From Palsa-513 sp050010595 (GTDB lineage Bacteria > Actinomycetota > Thermoleophilia > Solirubrobacterales > Solirubrobacteraceae), in NCBI GenBank assembly GCA_050010595.1, contig JBEKKS010000001.1, positions 1-64,000 of the forward strand: a stretch of 64,000 bases of DNA. The letters run 5' to 3'. Position 1 is the first letter of the stretch; every line of letters begins with the position of its first letter. Made by a program: the position numbers and the translations under genes. This document shows, piece after piece, positions 43,543-51,604 of this stretch. Below the pieces are notes generated by a model, which did not search any database, was not told the origin of the DNA, and saw only the letters and a list, made by a program, of their open reading frames with translations.

Positions 43543-44222
43543 CCGCGTGGTCGTGCCCCCCCCACCCGAACGGCGGCACGACCACCCGGCGAGCGCGGCT
43601 CGAGCGCCAAACGGATGCCGACGCCGATCAGGACGAGGCCCGTGAACGTATCCAGCGCTGTCTTCATGCGCGGGCTTCGCAGCAGCGCCGAGAGGCGCGT
43701 CGCAAGTAGCGCGTAGCAGCACAACCAGGTCAGGCCGAGCAGCGCAAACACCGCGCCAAGCACGAGGAACGGCACGAGCTCCGGCCTGTGCGCCGAGACG
43801 AATTGCGGCAGCAGGCTCGTGAAGAAGATCGCGATCTTTGGGTTGCCGAGGTTGCACAGCAGCCCCTGCCGGAAGCCCTGAGCGGGTCGCGGCGGCTCGG
43901 CCGCTGGCTCGCCAAGCGAGAAGGCTCCCGCGGTTTGCGAGCGCGCGGTGCGCAGCGCACCGATGCCTAGCCAGACCAGGTAGGTCGCGCCAACAACCTT
44001 CAGCACGGTGAACGCGACCTCTGACTCGCGCAAGACCGCCGCGACACCGAGGGCTGCAGCAGCTGTCCAGACCAGCAGGCCAAGGGAGATGCCCGCAACC
44101 GTGCCAAGTGCCAGCCGTCGCCCGTAGAGCAGCGCATTCTTGGTCACGAGAACAGTGTCCGGGCCGGGCGCGATGACGAGCAGTAGCGAGACGCCAACGA
44201 ACGGCAGAAGGTGAATCCCCAC
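43482..44222 (-). CDS. LysE family amino-acid exporter
   Basis: A 246-residue membrane protein with five or six helices and the LysE/RhtB pattern: PGPDTVLVTKNALLYGRRLAL near the N-terminus and GLLCNLGNPKIAIFFTSLLPQF mid-protein. It exports amino acids or related compounds. The last about 35 residues after VGIRLALEPRSPGG are not family-like and run through a strong hairpin and 61 bases into the convergent RlpA-like gene, which is odd (see findings). It is the last gene after dinB on this strand. Confidence 0.88.
   Translation of the reverse strand: MGIHLLPFVGVSLLLVIAPGPDTVLVTKNALLYGRRLALGTVAGISLGLLVWTAAAALGVAAVLRESEVAFTVLKVVGATYLVWLGIGALRTARSQTAGAFSLGEPAAEPPRPAQGFRQGLLCNLGNPKIAIFFTSLLPQFVSAHRPELVPFLVLGAVFALLGLTWLCCYALLATRLSALLRSPRMKTALDTFTGLVLIGVGIRLALEPRSPGGRAAVRVGGARPRGQWFAHTSVRSPAPSATFVA
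43547..43585. terminator. Hairpin between convergent rlpA-like and lysE genes
   Basis: GTGGTCGTGCC at 43547-43557 pairs perfectly with GGCACGACCAC at 43575-43585 over a 17-base loop that begins with a run of eight C. It starts five bases after the RlpA-like stop codon and fits a bidirectional terminator, although the lysE reading frame continues through it. Confidence 0.55.
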
Positions 44223-44231
44223 GCTTGGATC

Positions 44232-45311
44232 CTAGAGCGGCAGGGACAGCTGGCGCTGATCACAGGCCGCCGCTGCCGGGCGCTGCTCGTCGGCGAATGA
44301 CGCGACACGTACGCCGAGCAGGCGCACCGGCCGTGGCGGCGCGTAAGCGCGCAGTAACTCGAGCCCCACCGCGCTGATCGTCGGTCCGTCATCGACGAAG
44401 CGATCGAGCGTCCGTGCCCGCGTCACCGTCGTCCAATCGTCGAGGCGAACCTTTACGCCAATCGTTCTCGCGCGTAGCGCACGCGCCTGGAGCCCATCGG
44501 CCAGCTCGCGCGCGAGCTCGACGAGTGTCTCCTCGAGCTGCGCCACGTCGCTGATGTCGGTCGGGAACGTGATCTCGCTCGAGCGCGATTTCGCGACACG
44601 CGTTGTCTCGACCGGCGTGTCGTCGTGAAAGTACGCGCGCTCTCCGAGCGCTGCTGCATGCCGCTGTCCGAAACGATCGGCGAGCAGCGCGACAGGCGTG
44701 CGCTGGAGCTCCGCGACCGTAGTGATTCCAAGCGCAGCAAGGCGCTCGGCGGTCTTTGGTCCGATCCCCTGCAATACCCGAACCGGGTACGGAGCGAAGT
44801 GCGCTGCCGCCTGCTCGCGCCCCATTGCAACGAACGCAGCCGGCTTGAACGCCGCGCTGGCGGTCTTGGCCACGAGTCGCGACGGTCCAATCCCGACGGA
44901 CATCACCAGCCCGGTTCGCCCGCGCAGCTCCGCCACGAGATCGCGCAGCGCGGGCAACGGGCGCGCGAGGTCGCTGACATCGACATACGCTTCGTCGATG
45001 CCAACCTGGCCGACGGTCGCGAAGCGCGTGCGAACTATGTCCCAAACCTCGCGGCTCTTGGCACGGTAGGCGGTGAAGTCGGGCGCCAGAAAGATCGCAT
45101 CCGGGCAGAGCCCCCGGGCGCGAGCCGCCGGCATCGCCGACTCGATTCCGTAGCGCCGGGCCTCATAGCTGGCAGTCGTGACGACTGCACGCGGGCCCGT
45201 GCCGGCAACGACGAGCGGCCGGCCACGCGCCTCGGGGTGACGCTGTAGCTCAACCGACGCGTAGAAGGCGTCGATGTCCAGGTGCGCGATGACGCGACGC
45301 TGCTCTGCCAC
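44232..45311 (-). CDS. dinB: DNA polymerase IV (Y-family)
   Basis: A 359-residue translesion polymerase. Catalytic carboxylates are in HLDIDAFYASVE and VGIDEAYVDVS; a helix-hairpin-helix region reads LQGIGPKTAERLAALGI. The C-terminal QLSLPL is a sliding-clamp binding motif. The GTG at 45311 is chosen because it precedes the first beta strand directly and because CACAAT (45318-45323 on this strand) lies six bases upstream, suggesting a leaderless message. Regulation by LexA is not evident. Confidence 0.94.
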   Translation of the reverse strand: MAEQRRVIAHLDIDAFYASVELQRHPEARGRPLVVAGTGPRAVVTTASYEARRYGIESAMPAARARGLCPDAIFLAPDFTAYRAKSREVWDIVRTRFATVGQVGIDEAYVDVSDLARPLPALRDLVAELRGRTGLVMSVGIGPSRLVAKTASAAFKPAAFVAMGREQAAAHFAPYPVRVLQGIGPKTAERLAALGITTVAELQRTPVALLADRFGQRHAAALGERAYFHDDTPVETTRVAKSRSSEITFPTDISDVAQLEETLVELARELADGLQARALRARTIGVKVRLDDWTTVTRARTLDRFVDDGPTISAVGLELLRAYAPPRPVRLLGVRVASFADEQRPAAAACDQRQLSLPL

Positions 45312-45351
45312 CCGGCGATTGTGCTCGCTGGGCCAGACGCCAGCGCACGGC

Positions 45352-46089
45352 TCAAAAGAGCAGTGTGGCGAGGCGCTTGCGCACGTCGCGCGCAAGCGGA
45401 TCGTCGGGTGCGAGGCGTGCCAGCTCCCCGACCAGTACAAGCCGGACCTCATCGCTTGCTCGACTCGGATCCGCCAGCGCGCCCAGCAGCAGCTCGAAGG
45501 CCACGTCGCTTTCACCCGCGTCGATCGCCGCGACTGCCTCGGTGAGAATTCCGGCCCGCTGCAGCGCCACCCGAGCGCGCAGCCCGTCCGCCTCGAAGCC
45601 GGCGGGGACGTCGGCCAGCAGTCGGTCGGCGTCTTCGATCTCACCACGGGCCAGAAGGATGCGGGCAAGCGCAATCGCCGCGTCCGCGCGTCCGGGCACG
45701 AGCTCGAGCGCGCGGCGCAGAGAGACCTCGTCGCCGGCTTGCACGAGGCGGTCGGCCTCGCTCGGTACGAGGCCGTCGAAGAACGCTTCGACCTCTGACC
45801 TTGGCACCGCGCCGACGAACTCGGCAGCCAGGCGACCGTCGCGGAATGCCTTGACGGCTGGGATGCCCTGGATACCCCAGGCTTGGGCGAGGCCAGGGTT
45901 GGCATCGGTGTCGACCTTCGCGAGCACGACCTCGCCATCACGCGCAGCAGCAGCTGCCTCGAGCAGCGGCCCAAGCTGACGGCAGGGAGCACACCACGCG
46001 GCCCAGAAGTCGACCACGACGGGGGTCGTGCGCGAGCGCTCGAGCACCTCGCGTTCGAAGTCAAGCTGACCAACATCGATGACCGCCAC
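45352..46089 (-). CDS. Thioredoxin-TPR protein (CnoX/YbbN-like)
   Basis: A 245-residue protein: an N-terminal thioredoxin domain with active site WAAWCAPCRQL (residues about 29-39) and cis-Pro GIQGIPAVK, and a C-terminal region of degenerate TPR helices. E. coli CnoX is a holdase/redox chaperone that protects proteins under bleach stress; here the CxxC is intact so it may be an active reductase. The GTG start is six bases after TAGGCT and shares the divergent promoter with the hydrolase gene. Confidence 0.9.
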   Translation of the reverse strand: MAVIDVGQLDFEREVLERSRTTPVVVDFWAAWCAPCRQLGPLLEAAAAARDGEVVLAKVDTDANPGLAQAWGIQGIPAVKAFRDGRLAAEFVGAVPRSEVEAFFDGLVPSEADRLVQAGDEVSLRRALELVPGRADAAIALARILLARGEIEDADRLLADVPAGFEADGLRARVALQRAGILTEAVAAIDAGESDVAFELLLGALADPSRASDEVRLVLVGELARLAPDDPLARDVRKRLATLLF

Positions 46090-46095
46090 TCACAC

Positions 46096-46105
46096 AGCCT
46101 ACGAT
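46096..46105. promoter_or_regulatory. Bidirectional promoter core AGCCTACGAT
   Basis: One 10-base element gives a -10 box in each direction: TAGGCT on the minus strand (46101-46096), six bases before the thioredoxin-TPR GTG at 46089, and TACGAT on the plus strand (46100-46105), nine bases before the hydrolase GTG at 46115. The two boxes share the central TA. Both transcripts would be leaderless or nearly so. Confidence 0.6.
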
Positions 46106-46114
46106 TCGAGCGCT

Positions 46115-46918
46115 GTGGACCGAGCGATCGAGGCAGGCGCCGTACGCCTGGTGGCGCAGGAAGCGGGTCGGGGCATCCCGCTCGTCGGGCTGCACGGCCT
46201 CACCGCGACCCGCCGCTACGTGCTCATGGGCTCACGCGCGCTCGAGCGAAACGGGCACGACGTGGTCCTCTACGACGCGCGCGGGCATGGAGCGTCCTCG
46301 CCACCCCCGGACGGCGATTACTCCTACGCGGCGCTGGCGGCCGACCTCGAGCACGTGCTTGACGCGTATGGGCTCGCGCGGCCGATCCTTGTCGGCGTCT
46401 CGATGGGAGCGCACACGGCGGTGCGCTTCGCGCTCGAGCGCCCAGAGCGGGTCGCCGGTCTGGTTCTCGTGACGCCGGGGTATGACCCGGCAGCTGCGGG
46501 GGCGCGGCTCGACCACTGGGACGCCCTATCCGACGGTCTGCGCGCCGGCGGCATCGACGGCTTCCTGGCCGCGTATGACTTCTCGCAGATGCCACAGGCT
46601 TGGCGCGCGACCGTCGAGACCGTGATCCGGCAGAGGTTGGCGCTGCACGCCGACCTTGCGGCGGTCGCCGACGCGCTGGCCGCCGTGCCGCGATCCCGCC
46701 CGTTCGAACGTTTCGACGAGCTGGGCGTGATCGCTGTCCCGGCGCTCGTCGTTGCAAGCCGCGACGAGGCCGATCCCGAGCATCCTCTCGCGACCGCACA
46801 AGCCTGGGCGAGCGCGCTCGGTAACGCCGAGCTGATAGTCGAAGACGAGGGGCGTCCGCCGATCGCGTGGCAGGGTGGGCAGCTGTCAGCAGCGATCGCC
46901 GGGCTGAGCTCGCCCTAG
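46115..46918 (+). CDS. Alpha/beta hydrolase
   Basis: A 267-residue alpha/beta-fold hydrolase with oxyanion block LVGLHGLTATRR, GHG in YDARGHGAS, and the nucleophile elbow GVSMGAH. The acid and His are probably in ASRDEADPEHPL and near the C-terminus, where the expected catalytic His is not obvious. Substrate unknown. The GTG at 46115 is preferred from the -10 box; an in-frame ATG at 46079 would add 12 residues and overlap the divergent gene. Confidence 0.85.
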   Translation: MDRAIEAGAVRLVAQEAGRGIPLVGLHGLTATRRYVLMGSRALERNGHDVVLYDARGHGASSPPPDGDYSYAALAADLEHVLDAYGLARPILVGVSMGAHTAVRFALERPERVAGLVLVTPGYDPAAAGARLDHWDALSDGLRAGGIDGFLAAYDFSQMPQAWRATVETVIRQRLALHADLAAVADALAAVPRSRPFERFDELGVIAVPALVVASRDEADPEHPLATAQAWASALGNAELIVEDEGRPPIAWQGGQLSAAIAGLSSP

Positions 46919-46945
46919 AGTCACGGCGCGCTCTACGATTCCGGC

Positions 46946-47692
46946 GTGGCTCTCGCTGATCCTGCCTCTGGCGTCGGGGTGCTCGCCGCAGTCGCCGCGG
47001 GAGCCGTTTCGTTCCTGTCGCCCTGTGTCCTACCGCTCGTTCCGGGCTACCTGTCAACCGTGGTCGGGGTGTCGCCGGCGGAGCTCCGCCAGACCAGCGC
47101 GCGCCGCGTCTTGGGTCCGAGCCTGCTGTTCGTTGCGAGCTTCTCGACGATCTTCATCCTGTTCGGGCTGGGCGCTACAGCGATCGGTTCCGCGCTGGTC
47201 GAGAACAGGGTGGTCCTCGAGCGCGTAGCCGCAGGCGTGATCACCGCCCTTGGAGTGGTCTACATCGCGGCCGCGATAGTGCCGCGGCTGGGCCGGGAGT
47301 GGCATCCGCAGCGCTTGCTCGCGCGAGCAGGGAGGGGCGGGCCGCTGCTCGCCGGCGCGGCGTTTGCGATCGCCTGGACGCCGTGCGTCGGGCCGACGCT
47401 CGGCGCGATCCTGACGGCGGCCGGAACGGCCAGCTCCGAAGGTCGTGGTGCCCTCCTGCTCGCGTTCTACTCGGCCGGTCTCGCGATCCCGTTTCTCGCT
47501 ACGGCGCTTGCGTTCGACCGCATGGCAAGTATCTTCGCCGCCGTCAAGCGCCACTACGCGATCGTCGTCTTCTTCGGTGGTGCGGTGCTGATCACGATGG
47601 GCGTGCTGATCTGGACGAACGAGCTGACGGTGCTCAACGCGGAGGCACAGAACGGTCTGCAGCACCTCGGTATCGACTTCTTCAACGTCTAG
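46946..47692 (+). CDS. ccdA: CcdA-type cytochrome c biogenesis protein
   Basis: A 248-residue membrane protein with six helices that carries electrons from cytosolic thioredoxin to extracytoplasmic thioredoxin-like proteins. The redox cysteines are in FLSPCVLPLVPGY (first helix) and AWTPCVGPTLGAIL (fourth helix). TACGAT at 46934-46939 lies six bases before the GTG. TlpA-like thioredoxin (50678) and the Sco1 fusion are candidate clients; no ResB/CcsA genes are in the window. Confidence 0.93.
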   Translation: MALADPASGVGVLAAVAAGAVSFLSPCVLPLVPGYLSTVVGVSPAELRQTSARRVLGPSLLFVASFSTIFILFGLGATAIGSALVENRVVLERVAAGVITALGVVYIAAAIVPRLGREWHPQRLLARAGRGGPLLAGAAFAIAWTPCVGPTLGAILTAAGTASSEGRGALLLAFYSAGLAIPFLATALAFDRMASIFAAVKRHYAIVVFFGGAVLITMGVLIWTNELTVLNAEAQNGLQHLGIDFFNV

Positions 47693-47703
47693 CGCACCAG
47701 ACC

Positions 47704-48228
47704 TCAGGAGACCTGCGTCACCACCGGCGTCGGCGTAGCGGCGGAACCGCTGGAGGCTGAGCTCGACGGCGCGCTCGGCGCAGCGGCGGCAGCGCTCTGC
47801 GAAGCGGCCGCGGCGGCGTCCTGCGCCGCCTGCCGAGCTGCAGCCTGTGCCGCAGCTGCCGCGCGCTTTGCGGCCTCGCGTGCTGCCTGACTGCGTGCCG
47901 TCCGGGCTTGCGCCGCGAGCACTCGCTCATGCGCCGCTCTTGCACGGGCGTGCGCGAGAGCCTCACGCGCCAAGTCTTCCCGGCGAACGAGCGCGAGCGC
48001 CGCGACTCGCTCCGCGTGCACGCGGGCGTCGGCGACGAGCGTCGGATCGTCGCCCAGAGCCATCTGGACTCCGATCGCCGCCCACGCGACAGCGAGCAGC
48101 ACAGCCGTCACGGCGACGACGCGCGTGCGGATCCTGCGCGCCCGCCCGCGGCGCTCGCGCAGCCGCGCGCGCGCGGTAGCCCGCGCGTGAAAGCTCTCGA
48201 GACTCATGTGCGGGTGCTTGTGGGTCAT
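47704..48228 (-). CDS. Single-pass membrane protein with a long Ala-rich helix
   Basis: A 174-residue protein: Arg-rich cytoplasmic N-terminus, one membrane helix at about residues 36-58 (VVAVTAVLLAVAWAAIGVQM), then an extracytoplasmic Ala/Arg-rich helix predicted to form a coiled coil and a Ser/Pro/Thr tail. No known family. A perfect -35, TTGACA (48260-48255 on this strand), lies at a suitable distance, but the -10 is weak. It is convergent with ccdA. Confidence 0.55.
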   Translation of the reverse strand: MTHKHPHMSLESFHARATARARLRERRGRARRIRTRVVAVTAVLLAVAWAAIGVQMALGDDPTLVADARVHAERVAALALVRREDLAREALAHARARAAHERVLAAQARTARSQAAREAAKRAAAAAQAAARQAAQDAAAAASQSAAAAAPSAPSSSASSGSAATPTPVVTQVS

Positions 48229-48307
48229 GACAGGTCACGCACGGCGCTGAATGCTGTCAAGAATCGTCGGGCACGAAGCTCAAGCCCGGCTTAGCGAAAG
48301 CTGGCGA

Positions 48308-50101
48308 TCAGCCGATCGCGTCGCCGGCGCGCTGGACCGCGTCACTTGTCGCCGGCGCGACCGCGTTGCCCTGAGCGAACGCACAGCCGACGGCGCGCAG
48401 CACGTCGAGCTGAGACGGATCCTCGACGCCGCATGCAATCAAGCGCATCCCGAGCTCGCGCGCCGCCGCGATGGTGGCGATGAGAACCGCACGCGCCGGT
48501 GAAGCGGGGTCGGAGCTGAACTGCTTGACGAAATCACGCCCGAGCTTGATCGCGTCGACCGGCAGTGCCGGCAGGCCGCCCAGCAGCGAGTCTCCCGCGC
48601 CGAAGTCGTCGAAGGCGATTTGCACGCCCAGCCCGCGCAGCGCCACGACGCGCGATGCTACGCGGGCAGCGTCGGCCAGCAGAGCGCTTTCGCCGATCTC
48701 GAGGCAGAGATACTGCGGCGCTAGTCCGCTCGTCTCGAGGGCGTTGCGAACCATGTCGAGGAGCTCCTCGTCCGCTAGCTGGCGCGGCGAGATGTTGACG
48801 GAGACGGTTATCTGCGGGCCGTCCAGAACACTCCATGAAGCTGCCTGCCGGGCAGCCGTCTGCAACACCCAGCGGCCGAGCGGCAGGATCAGGCCGTTCT
48901 GCTCAGCGAGTGGCAGGAACTCGGCCGCGTTCAGGATGCCGCGATCGGGGTGGTTCCAGCGAAGCAGCGCCTCGGCTCCGACGATGCTGTTGTCGGCGAG
49001 CGAGACGATCGGCTGGTAGTGAAGCGCTAGCTCGCCGCGCGCGAGCGCGTGATGCAGGTCCCGCTCCATGTCGAGCTGGAGCTGCAGCTCGGCGCGCATC
49101 TGTGCGTCGAAGACGACGTAACGGTTGCGCCCCTGGGCCTTCGCCCGGTACATGGCCAGATCGGCCCGATGGATCAACTCCGCGGCGCTCGTCGCCGGAT
49201 CGTCAAGGACAGCGATCCCGATGCTCGCCGAGTTCGCGACGGGTCCGCGGCCAAGCTCGATCGGGGACCCGAGCAGCTCGAGGATCCGCTCGGCGACGCG
49301 ACTCACCTCGCTGGGGTCCGCGAGTGAGCGGACGATGACGCCGAACTCGTCGCCCCCGAGGCGCGCCACGAGATCCTCGCCACGTACCGCGGACCGCAGG
49401 CGCTCGGCGACCTCGGTGATCAGCCGGTCACCGGCGTCGTGTCCGATGCCGTCATTGACCTGCTTCAACCCGTCGATGTCAACGAACAACACGCCGAGAC
49501 GCGCGCTGGAGGCGGCCGTGTCGAGTACACCGAAGCGCGGCGGGGGTGCCTGCGCGATCTCGCTGAGTGCCGCAGTCAGCTCGTCGACGAACACGCCTCG
49601 ATTCGGCAGCTGGGTGAGCACATCGCGACCAACGCGGCCCTCGAGCTTGATCGTGTCGGTGACATCACGAGCTGCCGCATACCAGCGCTCGCCCTGCGTA
49701 TCGCCACTCCAGCGCAGCCAGCGCCACGACCCGTCCGCATGCGGATGCCGAGCGAGTAACTCGACGAACGGATCACGCTGCTTGTCATCGGCGCGCCTGC
49801 GGCTCGATCCCTCACCGACGTCCTGCGCGCCGGCAGCCTGGACGAAGTCGAACAGCGAGCATCCGATCAGCTGCGCGGGCTCGTATCCGAGGACGCGTCG
49901 GCAAGCCGCGTTTACGGAGATGAAACGACCCTCAGCGTCGAGGATAGCCAGCAGGACGCCGGCGTGGTCGAACAGATCGCGATACTCGCGGTCGTCGACC
50001 TCGCCGGATAGCGGGCGCGAAGGTGCTTTGTCCGAGGGGTCGGGGATCAGCTGAAGCGTCAAGTGAAGCCTTTCGTGCAGCTCGCGACATCGCGACGGCA
50101 C
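48308..50101 (-). CDS. PAS-GGDEF-EAL cyclic di-GMP signalling protein
   Basis: A 597-residue protein with a PAS domain (about 35-155, FDHAGVLLAILDAEGRFISVN), a GGDEF domain with intact ARLGGDEFGVI (about 165-330) and an EAL domain (about 340-590). The EAL motif (VGAEALLRW), NIS, and FDDFGAG are present, but KIDRSF reads KLGRDF, AEGVE reads ACGVE and the final QGY reads QGN, so phosphodiesterase activity may be lost. No membrane segment. Start uncertain: GTG at 50101, or a TTG at 50062 with GAAAGG before it. Confidence 0.9.
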   Translation of the reverse strand: MPSRCRELHERLHLTLQLIPDPSDKAPSRPLSGEVDDREYRDLFDHAGVLLAILDAEGRFISVNAACRRVLGYEPAQLIGCSLFDFVQAAGAQDVGEGSSRRRADDKQRDPFVELLARHPHADGSWRWLRWSGDTQGERWYAAARDVTDTIKLEGRVGRDVLTQLPNRGVFVDELTAALSEIAQAPPPRFGVLDTAASSARLGVLFVDIDGLKQVNDGIGHDAGDRLITEVAERLRSAVRGEDLVARLGGDEFGVIVRSLADPSEVSRVAERILELLGSPIELGRGPVANSASIGIAVLDDPATSAAELIHRADLAMYRAKAQGRNRYVVFDAQMRAELQLQLDMERDLHHALARGELALHYQPIVSLADNSIVGAEALLRWNHPDRGILNAAEFLPLAEQNGLILPLGRWVLQTAARQAASWSVLDGPQITVSVNISPRQLADEELLDMVRNALETSGLAPQYLCLEIGESALLADAARVASRVVALRGLGVQIAFDDFGAGDSLLGGLPALPVDAIKLGRDFVKQFSSDPASPARAVLIATIAAARELGMRLIACGVEDPSQLDVLRAVGCAFAQGNAVAPATSDAVQRAGDAIG

Positions 50102-50156
50102 AGTTTTCTAATCGACATGCCCCGGCGACGCCTTGAAGTTCCTACGATGCATTGCG

Positions 50157-50681
50157 ATGCAACATCGAGACGCTGGGGCACCGGCGGCAACGCTGACGCA
50201 CTGGATGGGCCCGCAGGACGCCAACCTGACGGGCTCGGTGCACGGTGGGGTCGTGATGAAGCTTTGCGATGAGGCGGCGAGCCTCGCGGCGATTCGCCAC
50301 GCCCGCGAGCGTGTCGTGACGGCTGCGTGCGACCGGATGACGTTTCTCGTTCCCGTCTTCATCGGTGAGCTGGTGACGCTCTCGGCGCGCGTGAACGCGG
50401 TCTGGCACAGCTCGATGGAGGTCGGCGTACGCGTCGAGGCGGAGAACCCACTGACCGGAGAGCGACGGCATACCAATACCGCCTACCTGACGATCGTTGC
50501 CGTTGACGAACACGGCCGTCCGATCGCGGTGCCGCCGCTCGCGATCGGCGACGAAGAGGGCAGCCGTCGCGAGCGCGAGGCGCAGATCCGTCGCTCGAAC
50601 CGGCTTGCCGAGCGCGAGCGCATCAAGAGCGAGCAGGACGCGGTCCAGAGCCCGCTCGACACTCAACCTGCCAAGGACTAG
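50157..50681 (+). CDS. Acyl-CoA thioesterase, hotdog fold (YciA/BFIT type)
   Basis: A 174-residue cytosolic protein. LTGSVHGGVVMKLCDEAASLAA and the later MTFLVPVFIGELVTLSARV are typical of acyl-CoA hydrolases of the YciA/BACH group. The C-terminal 45 residues are a charged helix. TACGAT at 50143-50148 lies eight bases before the ATG at 50157 (a TTG at 50133 is upstream of the box and rejected). Its stop overlaps the convergent TlpA-like gene by four bases. Confidence 0.88.
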   Translation: MQHRDAGAPAATLTHWMGPQDANLTGSVHGGVVMKLCDEAASLAAIRHARERVVTAACDRMTFLVPVFIGELVTLSARVNAVWHSSMEVGVRVEAENPLTGERRHTNTAYLTIVAVDEHGRPIAVPPLAIGDEEGSRREREAQIRRSNRLAERERIKSEQDAVQSPLDTQPAKD

Positions 50682-51181
50682 CCGGCTGCCCTGAGGGCTG
50701 CGCGCAACCGCGTCACCGTCTGCGGGCCGACTTCACGGGCGACGATCTGCCCGCGCGCGTTGAGGATCACGGTGGTGGGCAGATGTGAGATGCCGTATGC
50801 GGCCCCGGTGTTGCCGGCTGGATCGTCCAACAGCGGGAACGTCCAACGGTAACGCGACGCGAAACCGATCGCGCTCGCAGTGCGGTCGTCATAGGCAACG
50901 CCGACGACGCGGTCTGGGCCAGCGCTTGCGGCGACGCGCTCTAGCGCCGCCGCCTCGGTGTGACAGCCCGGACACCAACTCGCGAAGAACGCAACCGCGA
51001 CGGCATGCCCGCGGAGCGCGGCCACCGTCACCGCCGTGCCGCGCAGCGCTGAGTGGGGTAGTGCAGGTGCCGGTGAGCTGCCGCGCGATCGGGGGAGCAG
51101 CAAGCCGACCGCGAGCAACACGGCCGCCACGCCGATCGCGAGTGAACGGACGGTGCGCAATCTGAGCCGGCCGCCAGCCAT
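50678..51181 (-). CDS. TlpA-like membrane-anchored thioredoxin
   Basis: A 167-residue protein with an N-terminal membrane anchor (LAIGVAAVLLAVGLLL, about residues 13-28) and an extracytoplasmic thioredoxin domain with active site FFASWCPGCHTEA and cis-Pro in SHLPTTVILN. Such proteins reduce apocytochrome c or copper chaperones and are recharged by CcdA, encoded 3.7 kb away. It lies ten bases after the lipoprotein gene, so the two are co-transcribed. Confidence 0.9.
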   Translation of the reverse strand: MAGGRLRLRTVRSLAIGVAAVLLAVGLLLPRSRGSSPAPALPHSALRGTAVTVAALRGHAVAVAFFASWCPGCHTEAAALERVAASAGPDRVVGVAYDDRTASAIGFASRYRWTFPLLDDPAGNTGAAYGISHLPTTVILNARGQIVAREVGPQTVTRLRAALRAAG

Positions 51182-51191
51182 CGCCGCGCCT

Positions 51192-51578
51192 CTACCGATC
51201 CGCTCGCGCGATGTCGGCCAGCTGGAACTCGTAACCGGTCTGGAACGTGACGTGTAGCTGCCCGCTCGCGTAGACGAGCCGGCCCGCCCAGTGAGCCGCC
51301 AGCGCGATCGGGTAGACCTCGATCCGCGTCCGGACACCTGCGTCGGTGATCGTCCAGATGCCTGCTGCGGACTTCGTGATCGTCCCGAGCGTCGTGACGG
51401 CTGCGCCCGCATACACCTCCGGGTAGCGAGCCAGGCGCGTCAGCGGAACGAAGCCGCTGGCACCCGATGGCGGTGGTGGCAGCGTGCTCTTCTGAGTCCC
51501 GCAGCCGGCGAGCGCGATGATCGAGCCGAGCGCGGCGGCAAGCGCCGGGACGCGACAGTGCGTTCGAGCTGAGCTCAC
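51192..51578 (-). CDS. Small exported lipoprotein, OB-fold-like
   Basis: A 128-residue protein with a lipobox (IIALAGC, Cys-26), a Pro-rich linker and a small mature domain whose pattern (VYAGAAVTTLGTITKSAAGIWTITDAGVRTRIEV, then GRLVYASGQLHVTFQTGYEF; landmarks) looks like a beta-barrel of the CcmE or OB type, but I cannot assign it. Together with the TlpA-like protein downstream this hints at cytochrome c or metal maturation. It starts with GTG six bases after TAGGAT. Confidence 0.7.
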   Translation of the reverse strand: MSSARTHCRVPALAAALGSIIALAGCGTQKSTLPPPPSGASGFVPLTRLARYPEVYAGAAVTTLGTITKSAAGIWTITDAGVRTRIEVYPIALAAHWAGRLVYASGQLHVTFQTGYEFQLADIARADR

Positions 51579-51584
51579 GCCGCC

Positions 51585-51594
51585 ATCCTACGAT
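51585..51594. promoter_or_regulatory. Bidirectional promoter core ATCCTACGAT
   Basis: TAGGAT on the minus strand (51590-51585) is six bases before the lipoprotein GTG at 51578. TACGAT on the plus strand (51589-51594) is ten bases before the rhomboid GTG at 51605. The two -10 boxes share TA, in the same arrangement as at 46096-46105. Confidence 0.6.
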
Positions 51595-51604
51595 CCGCCA
51601 GACT

